Positions 26,563 to 35,857 of a stretch of DNA of 50,573 bases are shown piece after piece; within the stretch, counting starts at the first letter, position 1, and the number at the start of each line of letters is the position of its first letter. The DNA comes from Phycisphaerae bacterium. GTDB lineage: Bacteria > Planctomycetota > Phycisphaerae > Phycisphaerales > SM1A02. The stretch is from the NCBI GenBank assembly GCA_002709295.1, contig PAQL01000036.1:1-50573 (forward strand), read 5' to 3'. Made by a program: the position numbers and the translations under genes. Under the pieces are notes generated by a model. The model had not been told where the DNA came from and did no database searches. It worked only from the letters and a program-made list of their open reading frames with translations.

Positions 26563-27879
26563 ATGATCATCGCCCGCTGCCTGTCCGTCCTCGTCCTCAT
26601 GCTTCTCGGCACCTTCGCCACGGACGCCGTCGCTGCCGAACACGAGTTCCAGTTCGCCAATGGTTCGAGCTGGCGGGGCGAGGAGGGTGCCGAGGTCGTG
26701 GTGGTCTTCGTCGAGAACGGCGTGGAGCAGACGATGACCGGCAACGTGGTGAAGGTCGACGGTCGCATGCCGTATCGACTGGTCGCGGTTCGTGGTGAGG
26801 TGGCGGGGTCCGTCGCGACCAAGGCCATCTTCGAGAGCGACATCGTGAGCATGAACAGCACCGGGGAGGCCGTCGTGATCGTCGACACCGCCGACTCCGG
26901 AGAGTCCTCGGACGGCGGAGGAGCCGCTGGAGGCGGACAGATCGTCCCCAGCACGACCCGGGGGGAGGACGGATTTCTCAAGGCCTCCAAGCCGGGAGTC
27001 TTCTTCCTTCCGTGGGAGGGCCAGGTCGGCACGCTGGCACGTCACGAGTCGATCGAGGAGATCGCCCGTGAGGCCGACAAGTACGGCCCCGGCCAGATCA
27101 TCGTCCTGCACATCAACTCGCCCGGCGGCCTGGTGCTCGAGGGCGACAACATCTCCGAGACCCTGCTGGAACTGAAGAAGCGGCATCGAGTGGTCGCCTG
27201 GATCAAGAAGGCGATCTCCGCGGGTGCGTTCACCGCACTCCACTGCGACGAGATCTACTTCGAGAAGGTCGGAGCCATGGGATCCGCCGTCATGTTCGCG
27301 GGGACCAAGTCCATCGAGGGTGCTCAGCTCGCCGCCTGGGTCAAGGACTTCGGGGATGTCGCCGAAAAGGGCGGTCGGAACCGGATCCCCGCCGAATGCA
27401 TGGTCACCCGCACGAAGATGGCCAGCTACGACAAGGATCCCGAGACCGGCAAGGTCACCTGGTATCCCGACATGCGTGGCGAGTTCGCGATCTCGGACAA
27501 CACCCAGGTCCTGACCCTCAACGCGGACAACGCGCTGGACAGCAAGTTCATCGACGGGATCGCCAACACCGAGGAGGAGCTCGCGGTGCTCCTCGATCTC
27601 GAGGAGTGGCACGAGATCACCAACCGTGGACGCAAGATCCACGAGAACTGGCACCGTCTCTGCGAGCGATGCGAAAAGGACGTGAAGCGGATCCTTCGGG
27701 ATCTCCAGCTTCGTCCCGAGCGCACGATCTCCCTGCTCGAGGAGCTGCTCGTATGGTGGGATCGATGCGAGCCGATGATGATGTGGGACCTCGGCCGTCC
27801 GGGCGGCAGCAAGGACGAGCTCCGTCGAACCATCGAGCGTGAACGTCGTCAGCGGGCCCGGAATCGGGATCGCAACTGA
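26563..27879 (+). CDS. Secreted SppA/NfeD-like (ClpP-fold) serine protease
   Basis: 438 residues. Signal peptide at 1-25 (ending TDAVAA). Residues 27-125 form a beta-rich N-domain and a Gly/Ser linker. The protease-like domain starts near 145: GVFFLPWEGQVGTLARHE, IIVLHINSPGGLVLEG with the SPGG oxyanion-type loop at 186-189, then VVAWIKKAISAGAFTALHCD with Ser219 as the presumed nucleophile, and IYFEKVGAMGSAVMF. This follows the S49/NfeD pattern of a Ser-Lys enzyme acting outside the cytoplasm. The C-terminus is a long charged helical region. Substrate unknown. It is the better preserved of the tandem pair. Confidence 0.75.
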   Translation: MIIARCLSVLVLMLLGTFATDAVAAEHEFQFANGSSWRGEEGAEVVVVFVENGVEQTMTGNVVKVDGRMPYRLVAVRGEVAGSVATKAIFESDIVSMNSTGEAVVIVDTADSGESSDGGGAAGGGQIVPSTTRGEDGFLKASKPGVFFLPWEGQVGTLARHESIEEIAREADKYGPGQIIVLHINSPGGLVLEGDNISETLLELKKRHRVVAWIKKAISAGAFTALHCDEIYFEKVGAMGSAVMFAGTKSIEGAQLAAWVKDFGDVAEKGGRNRIPAECMVTRTKMASYDKDPETGKVTWYPDMRGEFAISDNTQVLTLNADNALDSKFIDGIANTEEELAVLLDLEEWHEITNRGRKIHENWHRLCERCEKDVKRILRDLQLRPERTISLLEELLVWWDRCEPMMMWDLGRPGGSKDELRRTIERERRQRARNRDRN

Positions 27880-27936
27880 TCGGAATCGCCGGGCGTATCG
27901 CAGCCGGGTGTTTCACGATCACTGGAAGAGGCACTC

Positions 27937-28599
27937 ATGACCGACGAAGGATCGACTGGCGGATCCTCCAGGATCGACCTGCCTGAGGACGATCTCGAAT
28001 CGCGGCGCGTCACCTGGCCCACGGTGCTGGGTTGGATATCGATCATCTACGCGCTGCTGGGGTTCTTCTCCAACACCTGCGGCACCGCGAGCCTCTTTCT
28101 CGGCGACTTCGGCCTGAAGCTTGCCGGCATCGATGTGGAGGGTGGACTCGAGATGCCCGCCTGGATCACCGTGTCCACGGTGGTGACCGGGGCCATCGGG
28201 CTCATCCTGGCGGGAGTCCTCGCCGTCGGGGCGGTGGGGCTGATTCGTCGCCGGGCGGCTGCGGTGAGGCTGTTGAAGTTCTGGGTGGTGGCCACGATCT
28301 GTTCCGTCTTCATCCACATCGTGCTGGGTTTTCTCGCGATCGACAACAACGTCGATCTCCAGCTCCGCATCCAGGAAGCGTCAGTGAGGATGATCCGGGA
28401 GCGGAATCAGGAGATCTCCGGACAGGAACTCTCCCGGATGGGGATGGACAAGTCCGAGGACGAGATCCGATCCGCCAGCACCCGCAACATCCTGATCGTG
28501 GGTGGGCTCCCCATGATCTATCCCGTGGTGATCGGGTTCCTTCTGACCAATCGTCGCCGGGCGAGCCAGGTCGAGAGCTGGAACGACCGGGTCGTCTGA
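27937..28599 (+). CDS. Multispanning membrane protein of unknown function
   Basis: 220 residues. Four hydrophobic segments: about residues 29-51 (VLGWISIIYALLGFFSN), 72-105 (ITVSTVVTGAIGLILAGVLA), 119-137 (WVVATICSVFIHIVLGFLA) and 188-205 (VGGLPMIYPVVIGFLLT). A helical, charged loop separates the third and fourth. No catalytic motif. It starts 57 bp after the SppA-like gene and may be co-transcribed with it. Its stop lies six bases from the stop of the convergent ABC-2 permease gene. Confidence 0.65.
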   Translation: MTDEGSTGGSSRIDLPEDDLESRRVTWPTVLGWISIIYALLGFFSNTCGTASLFLGDFGLKLAGIDVEGGLEMPAWITVSTVVTGAIGLILAGVLAVGAVGLIRRRAAAVRLLKFWVVATICSVFIHIVLGFLAIDNNVDLQLRIQEASVRMIRERNQEISGQELSRMGMDKSEDEIRSASTRNILIVGGLPMIYPVVIGFLLTNRRRASQVESWNDRVV

Positions 28600-28605
28600 C
28601 CTCGT

Positions 28606-29643
28606 TCAGCCGACCTCGCGTCTCTGGAACAGGACCACGGCGACCGCGAGCGCGACCAGGATCATGGACAGGCCGTAGGGGATCGTGGTGGCGAGGTAGT
28701 CGACCGGGATCGATGCCTTCTGGGTGATGGCGTCGGCGAGCCAGAACACCTGGAAGTTCGGGACCACCGAATAGGCGATCTTGAGGATCAGTTGTTCCGC
28801 CTGCAGGGCGAAGTCGGGCGAACCGCCGGCGTCGATGATGCCGTTGGTGATCTCGTCCAGGCGAGCGAGGCGTCGACCGAAGATCCAGTCGGAGAGAAGG
28901 CCGAGGATGAAGAAGCCGACCGTGGTCACGAGGGTCAGGACCTGGCCGAGCCGGGTGCTGGCGGCCAGCGCGATCGCGGTCAGGACGTATTCCCCGATGA
29001 AGAGCACCAGGATGGCGACCCACAGGTCGCCCTGGAACGAGCGTGAGGCGGGCTGGGGGGTGAAGTCCGGACCCAGGATCAGGCAGAGCCCGTAGGCCAG
29101 CATCAGCAGGGGGGTGGTCAGCACGATGAAGGTGCTGGAGAAGACCCACCCGTAGAAGAAGTTGCACCAGACCCCGGCGGCGGCACCGAGGATCAACGCA
29201 CCGCTGGTCAGGAGGAGGACCGGCAGATGCCAGGGATCCGCGACCGCCTCCCGGACGCCGTGGATCTCCACGAGCATGAAGAGCACGGCCAGGAAGATCA
29301 TCACGATCGTCTGGGCTCCGGCGACCCCCAGGAACTTGCCGAGGACGAAGATCGGCCGTGGCATAGGCTTGGAGACCACCGTCAGCACGGTTCGATTGTC
29401 GATTTCGCGGGTCAGGACGTTCGTGGCCACGAAGGCCGCGAGGACCGCTCCTCCGATGAAGATCGTGGACATCCCGATGTCCACGAACATGCGCTGGTCG
29501 TCGGTGAGGGTGTAGGCGCTGAAGGGGTTGCTGAGGACCACCAGGATCCCGCAGGCCAGCAGGACCACCAGCAGGACCGGCTGCCGGATGCTCTCGAAGA
29601 GCGTGTTTCGTGCGATCGCGAGCAGCTGTTCGAGTATTGCCAT
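28606..29643 (-). CDS. ABC-2 type transporter permease
   Basis: 345 residues from ATG 29643; the in-frame extension further upstream is low-complexity and is rejected. Typical ABC-2 order: amphipathic start (LLAIARNTLFESIRQPVLLVVLLACG), a periplasmic loop, FIGGAVLAAFVATNVLTREIDNRTVLTVVSKPM (the cytoplasmic coupling segment), then about five more helices and a C-terminal helix ending FQRREVG. The segment EIDNRTVLTVVSKP is nearly matched by EIRDRQIWHLVTKP in the permease at 35854, so the two are related. No ATPase adjoins it on this strand; it may share the ATPase at 34598. Confidence 0.85.
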   Translation of the reverse strand: MAILEQLLAIARNTLFESIRQPVLLVVLLACGILVVLSNPFSAYTLTDDQRMFVDIGMSTIFIGGAVLAAFVATNVLTREIDNRTVLTVVSKPMPRPIFVLGKFLGVAGAQTIVMIFLAVLFMLVEIHGVREAVADPWHLPVLLLTSGALILGAAAGVWCNFFYGWVFSSTFIVLTTPLLMLAYGLCLILGPDFTPQPASRSFQGDLWVAILVLFIGEYVLTAIALAASTRLGQVLTLVTTVGFFILGLLSDWIFGRRLARLDEITNGIIDAGGSPDFALQAEQLILKIAYSVVPNFQVFWLADAITQKASIPVDYLATTIPYGLSMILVALAVAVVLFQRREVG

Positions 29644-29987
29644 CGTGGGTCGGACTTCCTGGCGGCCATTCCGGCCGGATCGGCCGGATTCTGCCCCTGT
29701 AGGGCTGGATTTCAGACGACGTTTCGGGCCCGCGGGTATCATCCCGACCCTGCGGAGCGAACCCGCCGACCTCGGCATCGTACCCCAGTGGAGCGAGCCG
29801 GTTCGATCTGGATCGGAAGTTGACGGTCCAGGGTTTGCAGGACGGCCTCGAGCCGATCTCGTGGCGAGCCCGGACCTCCGGGGTCTCGCATCACGAGGCG
29901 GTTCGCCCATCCGGGTCGTCTCGCGGAAGCCGAGTATCGGCGACACGTCGCCGTAGCCAGTCTGAGGCCCCAGCGGATCCCAATCGC
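29644..29987. other. Divergent intergenic region of the SPFH/ABC module
   Basis: 344 bases between the ABC-2 permease (minus) and the first SPFH gene (plus). A -10-like TATCAT is at 29737-29742 on the plus strand without a good -35. Frames open on both strands lack the codon bias of real genes and are not called. Nothing else was recognised. Confidence 0.4.
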
Positions 29988-32135
29988 ATGCGAACCGACC
30001 ATCTCGCCTACCAGCAGGCAACGCGAGTAGCAGGATTCGGCCTTCTTCTCCAGTTGGCGATCGGACTCGTCATGCTGGTGTACGGCGTCGTCTTCGCGGA
30101 CTCCACCTTCACGATCGCGAGCATGCCCGTCCTCTGCGGACTCATCGTCTGGGCCGCGCTGATCGTCGTCTTCCACCAGCATCGCCTCGAGCGGCTCGAG
30201 GCCCTCGAACGGGACGAGCTGGCCGCGGAGCGGGGAAGCGAAACCGGAATCTTCGACGAGGGCGACACCGATGTCGCGGCTCGTCGTCTGCGTCTCATGC
30301 ACACGTGGCTGATGCCGGGAGCGAGTCTCCTGCTGGCCACGCTGCTCGTGGTCATGGGCTGGTGGACCCTGGCCTGGTTCGCCTCCATCGACGATCCCGA
30401 GAAGCAGATCAAGCCGTTCACGGTCGGACCGAATCTCGGATGGCAGCTGGCGATCACACTCGGGCTGGCCCTCCTGGCGTTCATCTTCTCGAGGTTCGTC
30501 GCCGGGATGGCGGCTCGTTCGGTCTGGGCGATCCTGCGGGGTGGCGCCGGATACATGGTGGGGAACGCCCTGGTGCTCCTCGCGGTGTCCGTCGGAATCG
30601 CCTTCAGATTCTTCGACAACCCCGCGGTCCTCGAGGGAGTCGCCCACGGTCTCGGCTTCTTCATGCTGTTCGTGGCGGCGGAGATCGTCCTCAACTTCAT
30701 CCTGAACCTCTACCGTCCCCGAAGACCCGGAGAGGTTCCGCGGCCGGCATTCGATTCCCGGGTGCTCAGCCTCTTCGCGGCTCCGGACTCGTTCGTCCGT
30801 TCGATCAACGAGGCGGTCAACTACCAGTTCGGTTTCGACATCACCAGCTCCTGGGGCTACCAGCTGCTTCTTCGAAGCTTCGTCTGGCTCCTGGTGTTCG
30901 CCCTCGTCGTGCTGGTGGGGCTCAGCTCCATCGCGGTCGTGGAACCCGGTCAGCAGGCGGTCAGGCTTCGAGGCGGTCGGATCGTCGGCGACGTCCAGCA
31001 GGGCACGGTGTTCTTCAAGTGGCCGTGGCCCTTCGAGACCGTCGCCACGGTCGAGGCCTCGAAGATCCGCCAGATCCCCCTCAACGGTCCGCTTCGGGAG
31101 CGACGCGAGATCCTGGTCTGGGATCCGAACGAGGAATCGGACAACCCGCTGTTCCTCGTCGCATCGAATCCGCTTCCGGTCGAGATCACCAGGACCGTCG
31201 ATCGACTGGTGACCGCGCAGGAGCAGGTGGAGATCGACGAGGGCCCCGAACCCGGGGATTCCACCGGCGGCGGCACGGTGAGCAACCAGTTCGCCCTCGT
31301 CGACGCGGACGTGCTGCTGAGCTACCGCATCGCGAAGGACGGATTGATCGAGTACCTCGAGTTCTGCAACGACGATCGTGCCCGGCGCTCGACCCTCGAC
31401 ATGCGCGAGCAGGCACTGCGCGAGATCGCGCTCCGCATCGTGACCCAGACGCTCTCCACCCTCACGCTCGACGAGGTCCTCTCCCCACGGGGGGCGGCCC
31501 TGCCCTCCACCCTGAGACGTCGGGTCCAGGAGGCCTTCGACGAGGCGTCGACCGGCATCGAGGTGGTGTCGGTGGCGATTCCCGCCCTCCGGCCGCCGAG
31601 CCAGGCGGTGGCGATGTTCGAGGAGCTCTCGATCGACGCCCAGAACAGTCGGAAGACCCTGGAGGAGGCGAGGCGGACCGCCGACAGCTCGCTGGCCGCC
31701 CTCGTGGGCAACGCCGATCTCGCCCGCGACGTGGTCGGGCGGATCGAGGCCCTCTACGAACTCGAGAACGAGAAGGGACGCGGGGATTCGGAGGTGGTCG
31801 AGGCACGCCTCGCGATCCAGGCGATCCTCCGGGACAACCCCGGAATGATCGCGTCCTTCATCGCCGCCGCCCGCAGCCTTCGCTGGGAGATCCACATGGA
31901 GGCGCGACGAACGGCCTCCGAGGTGATCGGCGAGGCCGGGGCCTACGACGCCGCTCCGGAGCTGTACCGCCAGCGGCGGATCATGGAGATACTGAAGACG
32001 TCGCTCGCCGGCGTCCGTGCCAAGTACGTGCTGGGGGTCGATCCCCAGCGGACCGATCTCGACTTCGAGATGCAGGAGCCCTCGCAGGGGCTCGACCTGA
32101 GCGAATACATGGATAGTTCCGAGGACGGATCGTGA
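29988..32135 (+). CDS. Polytopic SPFH/prohibitin-domain protein
   Basis: 715 residues from ATG 29988. About six membrane spans fill the first 245 residues (near 14-36, 43-62, 106-131, 152-172, 189-207, 217-241), and a seventh at 293-316 leads straight into an SPFH domain (SIAVVEPGQQAVRLRGGRI). The SPFH part includes GTVFFKWPWPFETV, a split insertion with GPEPGDSTGGG, then ALVDADVLLSYRIAKDG. A long helical, coiled-coil-prone C-terminal region follows with AMFEELSIDAQNSRKTLEEA. SPFH proteins assemble into membrane cages or rafts. Fusing one to a multispanning N-domain is unusual. It leads an operon with two more SPFH genes and ABC genes. Confidence 0.75.
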   Translation: MRTDHLAYQQATRVAGFGLLLQLAIGLVMLVYGVVFADSTFTIASMPVLCGLIVWAALIVVFHQHRLERLEALERDELAAERGSETGIFDEGDTDVAARRLRLMHTWLMPGASLLLATLLVVMGWWTLAWFASIDDPEKQIKPFTVGPNLGWQLAITLGLALLAFIFSRFVAGMAARSVWAILRGGAGYMVGNALVLLAVSVGIAFRFFDNPAVLEGVAHGLGFFMLFVAAEIVLNFILNLYRPRRPGEVPRPAFDSRVLSLFAAPDSFVRSINEAVNYQFGFDITSSWGYQLLLRSFVWLLVFALVVLVGLSSIAVVEPGQQAVRLRGGRIVGDVQQGTVFFKWPWPFETVATVEASKIRQIPLNGPLRERREILVWDPNEESDNPLFLVASNPLPVEITRTVDRLVTAQEQVEIDEGPEPGDSTGGGTVSNQFALVDADVLLSYRIAKDGLIEYLEFCNDDRARRSTLDMREQALREIALRIVTQTLSTLTLDEVLSPRGAALPSTLRRRVQEAFDEASTGIEVVSVAIPALRPPSQAVAMFEELSIDAQNSRKTLEEARRTADSSLAALVGNADLARDVVGRIEALYELENEKGRGDSEVVEARLAIQAILRDNPGMIASFIAAARSLRWEIHMEARRTASEVIGEAGAYDAAPELYRQRRIMEILKTSLAGVRAKYVLGVDPQRTDLDFEMQEPSQGLDLSEYMDSSEDGS

Positions 32136-32184
32136 CCGCCTGTCGGCTGCTCCCGATCCTCATGAACCCGAGGCTGGATCCCAA

Positions 32185-33132
32185 ATGAATCGCACCATCA
32201 CCGCCGCCGTTGCCGGAATCATCGTGCTCGTGTTGATCCTCTTCAACACGACCTTCACGGTGAACTTCCATGAACTCGCGGTCACCACGAGACTCGGCCG
32301 GGAGGCCGGGATCGTTCGCGAGCCGGGGCTGCACTTCAAGCTGCCGTTCTTCATCGACAGCGTGGCCAAGCTCGACACCCGGAGCCAGCTGGTCCGTTCG
32401 CCGCTGGTGACCGTCCAGACCGCCGACGATCAGCAGGTGATGGTCCAGGCCTACATGCTGTGGAAGATCGGTGACGAGGACGAACAGGCCCAGACCTTCT
32501 ACAACAGCTACGGATCACTCTCCGGCGTGAAGGCCGAGCTGGAGACCCTCCTCCAGGGATCCATGAATCAGGTCGGCGGCTACCGGTTCGACGAGCTCAT
32601 CGGCAAGAACAGCAAGCTTCCCGAGGCGGAGGCCTCGATCCTCGCCGACATCAAGGACAACGCGAAGTCCGGCGTGGTCCCGCTCTCGGTCGGGATCAGT
32701 CGGGTGATCTTCCCCGCCAAGACCACGACCGCGGTCATGCGAAGGATGTCGGCGGTCCAGGAGACCCTCGCCAACCTCGAGACCGCTCGCGGTCAGTCCG
32801 AGGCCAACACCATCAAGCAGCAGGCGACCGCTCAGGCCCAGATCATCCGGGACTTCGCGGAGCAGTGGGCGGCCAGCATCGAGGCCCGGGGCAACGAGGA
32901 GGCGACCCGCTACTACGAGCAGATGCGCGACCATGCGGATCTGGCGATCTTCCTCTCCTGGCTCGAGACGCTCCGAGCGGGCCTTCGCGGCTCCACGACC
33001 TTCGTCACCGACATGACCAAGGCGCCGTTCCATCTCATCGATCTCGACGCACCCACCGACGAAGCCGGGATTCCCCGACCCGCCGCCGAATACGGCGGTG
33101 ACGACGCCGGCGGCACGGGAGGCGCACGATGA
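32185..33132 (+). CDS. HflC-like SPFH protein
   Basis: 315 residues. One N-terminal span (residues 5-21, TITAAVAGIIVLVLILF) followed by an SPFH domain: VNFHELAVTTRLGREAG, EPGLHFKLPFFIDSVAKLD, then VTVQTADDQQVMVQAYMLWK, and ISRVIFPAKTTTAVMRRM. A helical segment rich in Ala/Glu/Gln (QSEANTIKQQATAQAQIIR) precedes the C-terminus, as in HflC. In E. coli HflC with HflK cages the FtsH protease; no ftsH is in this window. It has the best-conserved SPFH sequence of the three. It overlaps the next gene by ATGA. Confidence 0.85.
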   Translation: MNRTITAAVAGIIVLVLILFNTTFTVNFHELAVTTRLGREAGIVREPGLHFKLPFFIDSVAKLDTRSQLVRSPLVTVQTADDQQVMVQAYMLWKIGDEDEQAQTFYNSYGSLSGVKAELETLLQGSMNQVGGYRFDELIGKNSKLPEAEASILADIKDNAKSGVVPLSVGISRVIFPAKTTTAVMRRMSAVQETLANLETARGQSEANTIKQQATAQAQIIRDFAEQWAASIEARGNEEATRYYEQMRDHADLAIFLSWLETLRAGLRGSTTFVTDMTKAPFHLIDLDAPTDEAGIPRPAAEYGGDDAGGTGGAR

Positions 33133-34601
33133 CCGAGGATCAGCGACCCGACGATCCCGAACTGGTCCCCGTCTCCGAGGAAGGAGACGAGCCTGCGGCT
33201 CCCCGACGCGAGAAGTCGGCGGAGTTCGAGGTGCGTGACGAGACCACGGACGTCGGTTTCCACGACGCCATGGATCCGGCGAACCAGAGCCTCGCGGATG
33301 CTCTTCGGCTGAGCTACCGCGTCCTGCAGCTCGCCATCCTCGGTCTCGCGGTGGTGTTCCTGTTCAGCGGTTTCCAGACCGTCCGCGACAATTCCACGGG
33401 CGTCCGCACGCTGTTCGGGCGGATCGTGGGCGAGGGCATCGATCGCCAGGTGAGCTCGGGACTCCAGGCGTTCTGGCCCTATCCGGTCGGAGAGATCGTC
33501 CAGGTTCCGATGCGGCGCACCGTGGTGATGAACAACGCGTTCTTCCCCTCGCTTCGAACCATGGGGCCGGGTGGCGCCACCGAGCAGTCGCTCGAGGACG
33601 CGATCGGTTTCGCCGCGACCTCCAAGCCGATCCGGCCGAACGGCGACGGGTCCCTCATCCTCAAGGGCGGTGACCTCGGTCACTGTCGGATCACCGCCGA
33701 CTATTCGGTCGACGACGCGGTCTCCTTCCTCGAGCAGTTCACTCCGATCGAGGCGGACCAGGTGGTCCAGCTCGCGATCGCGAGGGCCGCGGTCCACACC
33801 GCCGCGAATCTCGAGCTTCAGGAGTTCGTGGAGGATCGTGATCGCACGAACTCCGAGATCCGCGAGAACGCCCAGGGGACCCTCGACGAGTTGAATGCGG
33901 GCATCAGGATCTCCAGCCTGAGCTGCACGGACCGGATGCCGCCGTTCGCGGTCGCCAAGAGCGTCCAGGGCGTTCAGGAGGCGAGGGAACGAGCGAAGAC
34001 CGCGGTGACCACCGCTCGCCAGGACGGGACTCAGATCCTCGACGATGCCGCCGGTGCGGCCGCGTTCGAGGAGATCGTCACCCTGATCGCGGAATACGAG
34101 ACGGAGATCTCCCGAGGCGATGCCGCGGCCGCGGACGAGGTCCTTGCGAGGATCGGGGCCCGATTCGACCAGAGCGACATCTCCGGCGAGGCGGCCACGA
34201 CCCTGACCCGGGCCCGTGCCTATCGATCGATGATCGAATCCGGGCTCGGCACCTTTGCGAGAAGGGTCGACAGTCTCTCCGCGAGCTATCGCGAGAATCC
34301 CCGGCAGCTCGTCCGACAGCTGTGGCTCGATGCGTATCGAGACGTGCTCGAGGGCAGGGAGGTCGAGGTCATCTCGGCTCCTCCGGGACTCGGCAGTCTC
34401 GCCCTCAGGATGAAGAGCTCCAAGGAGGTCTCCAACGCCAGGCGGGACGGCTCGCTCCAGAGGCGGACCAACGCCGCGATGAAGGACACCGATCTTTCCG
34501 GATTCCAACTCGGGTCCCGGCAGATCTCCATCGACAAGGCGGGGCGAAGGCTCCAGCGTGACGCCAGCGGCGGATTCGGTCGTGAGGATTCCGAGGAATG
34601 A
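33129..34601 (+). CDS. HflK-like SPFH-family membrane protein
   Basis: 490 residues. An acidic 60-residue cytoplasmic lead, one span (about 65-82, VLQLAILGLAVVFLFSG), then a divergent SPFH domain: QTVRDNSTGVRTLFGRIV, SGLQAFWPYPVGEIVQVPMR, and HCRITADYSVDDAVSFLEQF. Long helices (VQGVQEARERAKTAVTTARQ) and a basic C-terminus follow. The hydrophilic lead before the span resembles HflK, and pairing with the HflC-like gene by ATGA overlap supports that, but sequence identity looks low. A tight link to the ABC ATPase gene (4-bp overlap) suggests the three SPFH proteins work with the transporter. Confidence 0.72.
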   Translation: MTEDQRPDDPELVPVSEEGDEPAAPRREKSAEFEVRDETTDVGFHDAMDPANQSLADALRLSYRVLQLAILGLAVVFLFSGFQTVRDNSTGVRTLFGRIVGEGIDRQVSSGLQAFWPYPVGEIVQVPMRRTVVMNNAFFPSLRTMGPGGATEQSLEDAIGFAATSKPIRPNGDGSLILKGGDLGHCRITADYSVDDAVSFLEQFTPIEADQVVQLAIARAAVHTAANLELQEFVEDRDRTNSEIRENAQGTLDELNAGIRISSLSCTDRMPPFAVAKSVQGVQEARERAKTAVTTARQDGTQILDDAAGAAAFEEIVTLIAEYETEISRGDAAAADEVLARIGARFDQSDISGEAATTLTRARAYRSMIESGLGTFARRVDSLSASYRENPRQLVRQLWLDAYRDVLEGREVEVISAPPGLGSLALRMKSSKEVSNARRDGSLQRRTNAAMKDTDLSGFQLGSRQISIDKAGRRLQRDASGGFGREDSEE

Positions 34602-35857
34602 GCGCAATGAAGTCCGAACCCGTGGTCACGATGGAGGGAAGACCGGCTTTCGGCGAGCCTGTCGTCGAGGCGGCCGGCCTCACCAAGGTCTTCACCGATT
34701 TCTGGATGCGTGCCAAGGCGCGGGCGGTGGACGGCATCGACTTCGAGATCCGTCGGCATGAGATCTTCGGTCTCCTCGGCCCCAACGGATCGGGCAAGAG
34801 CACCACGATCAAGATGATCCTCGGACTCCTTCACAAGAGTTCAGGGCGTCTGAGCGTCTTCGGCCGGGAGCCGTCCGACGTCTCCATCAAGTCCAGGATC
34901 GGATACCTCCCCGAGGAGTCGTATCTGTACCGGTATCTCGATGCCCGGGAGACCCTCGACTACTACGGACGGATCTTCGGGCTCGACCGAAGGACCCGGG
35001 TCCGACGCATCGACGAGCTTCTGGAGATGGTCGGCCTGTCGCAGGTCCGGCGCCGATCGGTCGGCGAGTTCTCCAAGGGCATGAGCCGACGACTCGGTCT
35101 CGCCCAGGCCCTGATCAACGATCCCGAGCTGCTCATCCTCGACGAACCCACCTCGGGTCTCGACCCGATCGGCACCCGGCAGGTCAAGGATCTCCTGCTC
35201 GATCTGGGGCGTCGAGGAACCACGATCCTCCTCAGTTCGCATCTGCTCGCGGACGTCGAGGACGTCTGCGATCGAATGGTGATCCTCTACGGCGGCCGGA
35301 TCCACGCCGAGGGTGCCACGACCGATCTGCTCGCCGACGAGCAGCGGACCGTGATCAACACCGCCTCCCTGGATGATGATGCGGTTCACGACGTCGAGGA
35401 GACGCTTCGACGCCGTGGACTGGCGATCGATTCCGTCGAGAGACCGCGGCAGCGTCTCGAGGATCTCTTCATGGGGATCGTCGAGAAGGCGCAGGCCGAG
35501 GCGGAGAAGACCTCCGGCGCCCTCCAGGGCGGGGCCACGGCCTCCTTCCTCAGTGGAGAGGGCGATGATGCCGTCGAAGGCAGCTCGTTGATCGAGGCTC
35601 TCGAGAGCGATGCCCCGAAGCCCGTGACCCGGGTCGTGGAGAAGGCCGCCGCTGCCAAGGCCGCCGCTGCCAAGGCTTCCGCAACCGAGTCCGCCGCCGC
35701 GGACGATGCGGTCCTCGACGATCTTCTCGAGGGCGGATCCGACGAGGAGCAGGGCGCCGAGATGCCGGCGACCGACCTGCCGGAAGCCCCAGAGGGGCAC
35801 GACGAGGGCATGATCGACGATCTCCTCGGCGGTGACTCGTCGGACCTCTTGCCGTGA
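34598..35857 (+). CDS. ABC-2 type transporter ATP-binding protein with long C-terminal tail
   Basis: 419 residues; a normal ATPase of this class ends near 300. Walker A GPNGSGKST at 61-69, Q-loop-region YLPEESYLYRYLDARETLDY, signature EFSKGMSRRLGLAQAL (an FSKGM variant), Walker B LLILDEPTSGLDP, H-loop ILLSSHLLADVED. The extra 120 residues are disordered: an Ala/Lys block (KAAAAKAAAAKAS) followed by acidic sequence with two similar motifs, AVLDDLLEGG and GMIDDLLGGD. These tail motifs may be docking sites. It overlaps both neighbours by 4 bp, so it should energise the 707-residue permease that follows. Confidence 0.92.
   Translation: MSAMKSEPVVTMEGRPAFGEPVVEAAGLTKVFTDFWMRAKARAVDGIDFEIRRHEIFGLLGPNGSGKSTTIKMILGLLHKSSGRLSVFGREPSDVSIKSRIGYLPEESYLYRYLDARETLDYYGRIFGLDRRTRVRRIDELLEMVGLSQVRRRSVGEFSKGMSRRLGLAQALINDPELLILDEPTSGLDPIGTRQVKDLLLDLGRRGTTILLSSHLLADVEDVCDRMVILYGGRIHAEGATTDLLADEQRTVINTASLDDDAVHDVEETLRRRGLAIDSVERPRQRLEDLFMGIVEKAQAEAEKTSGALQGGATASFLSGEGDDAVEGSSLIEALESDAPKPVTRVVEKAAAAKAAAAKASATESAAADDAVLDDLLEGGSDEEQGAEMPATDLPEAPEGHDEGMIDDLLGGDSSDLLP

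Noticed and set aside
29739-29987. Possible minus-strand small ORF in the divergent gap
   Set aside because: Third positions are not GC-rich as in real genes here and no ribosome site or motif was found.
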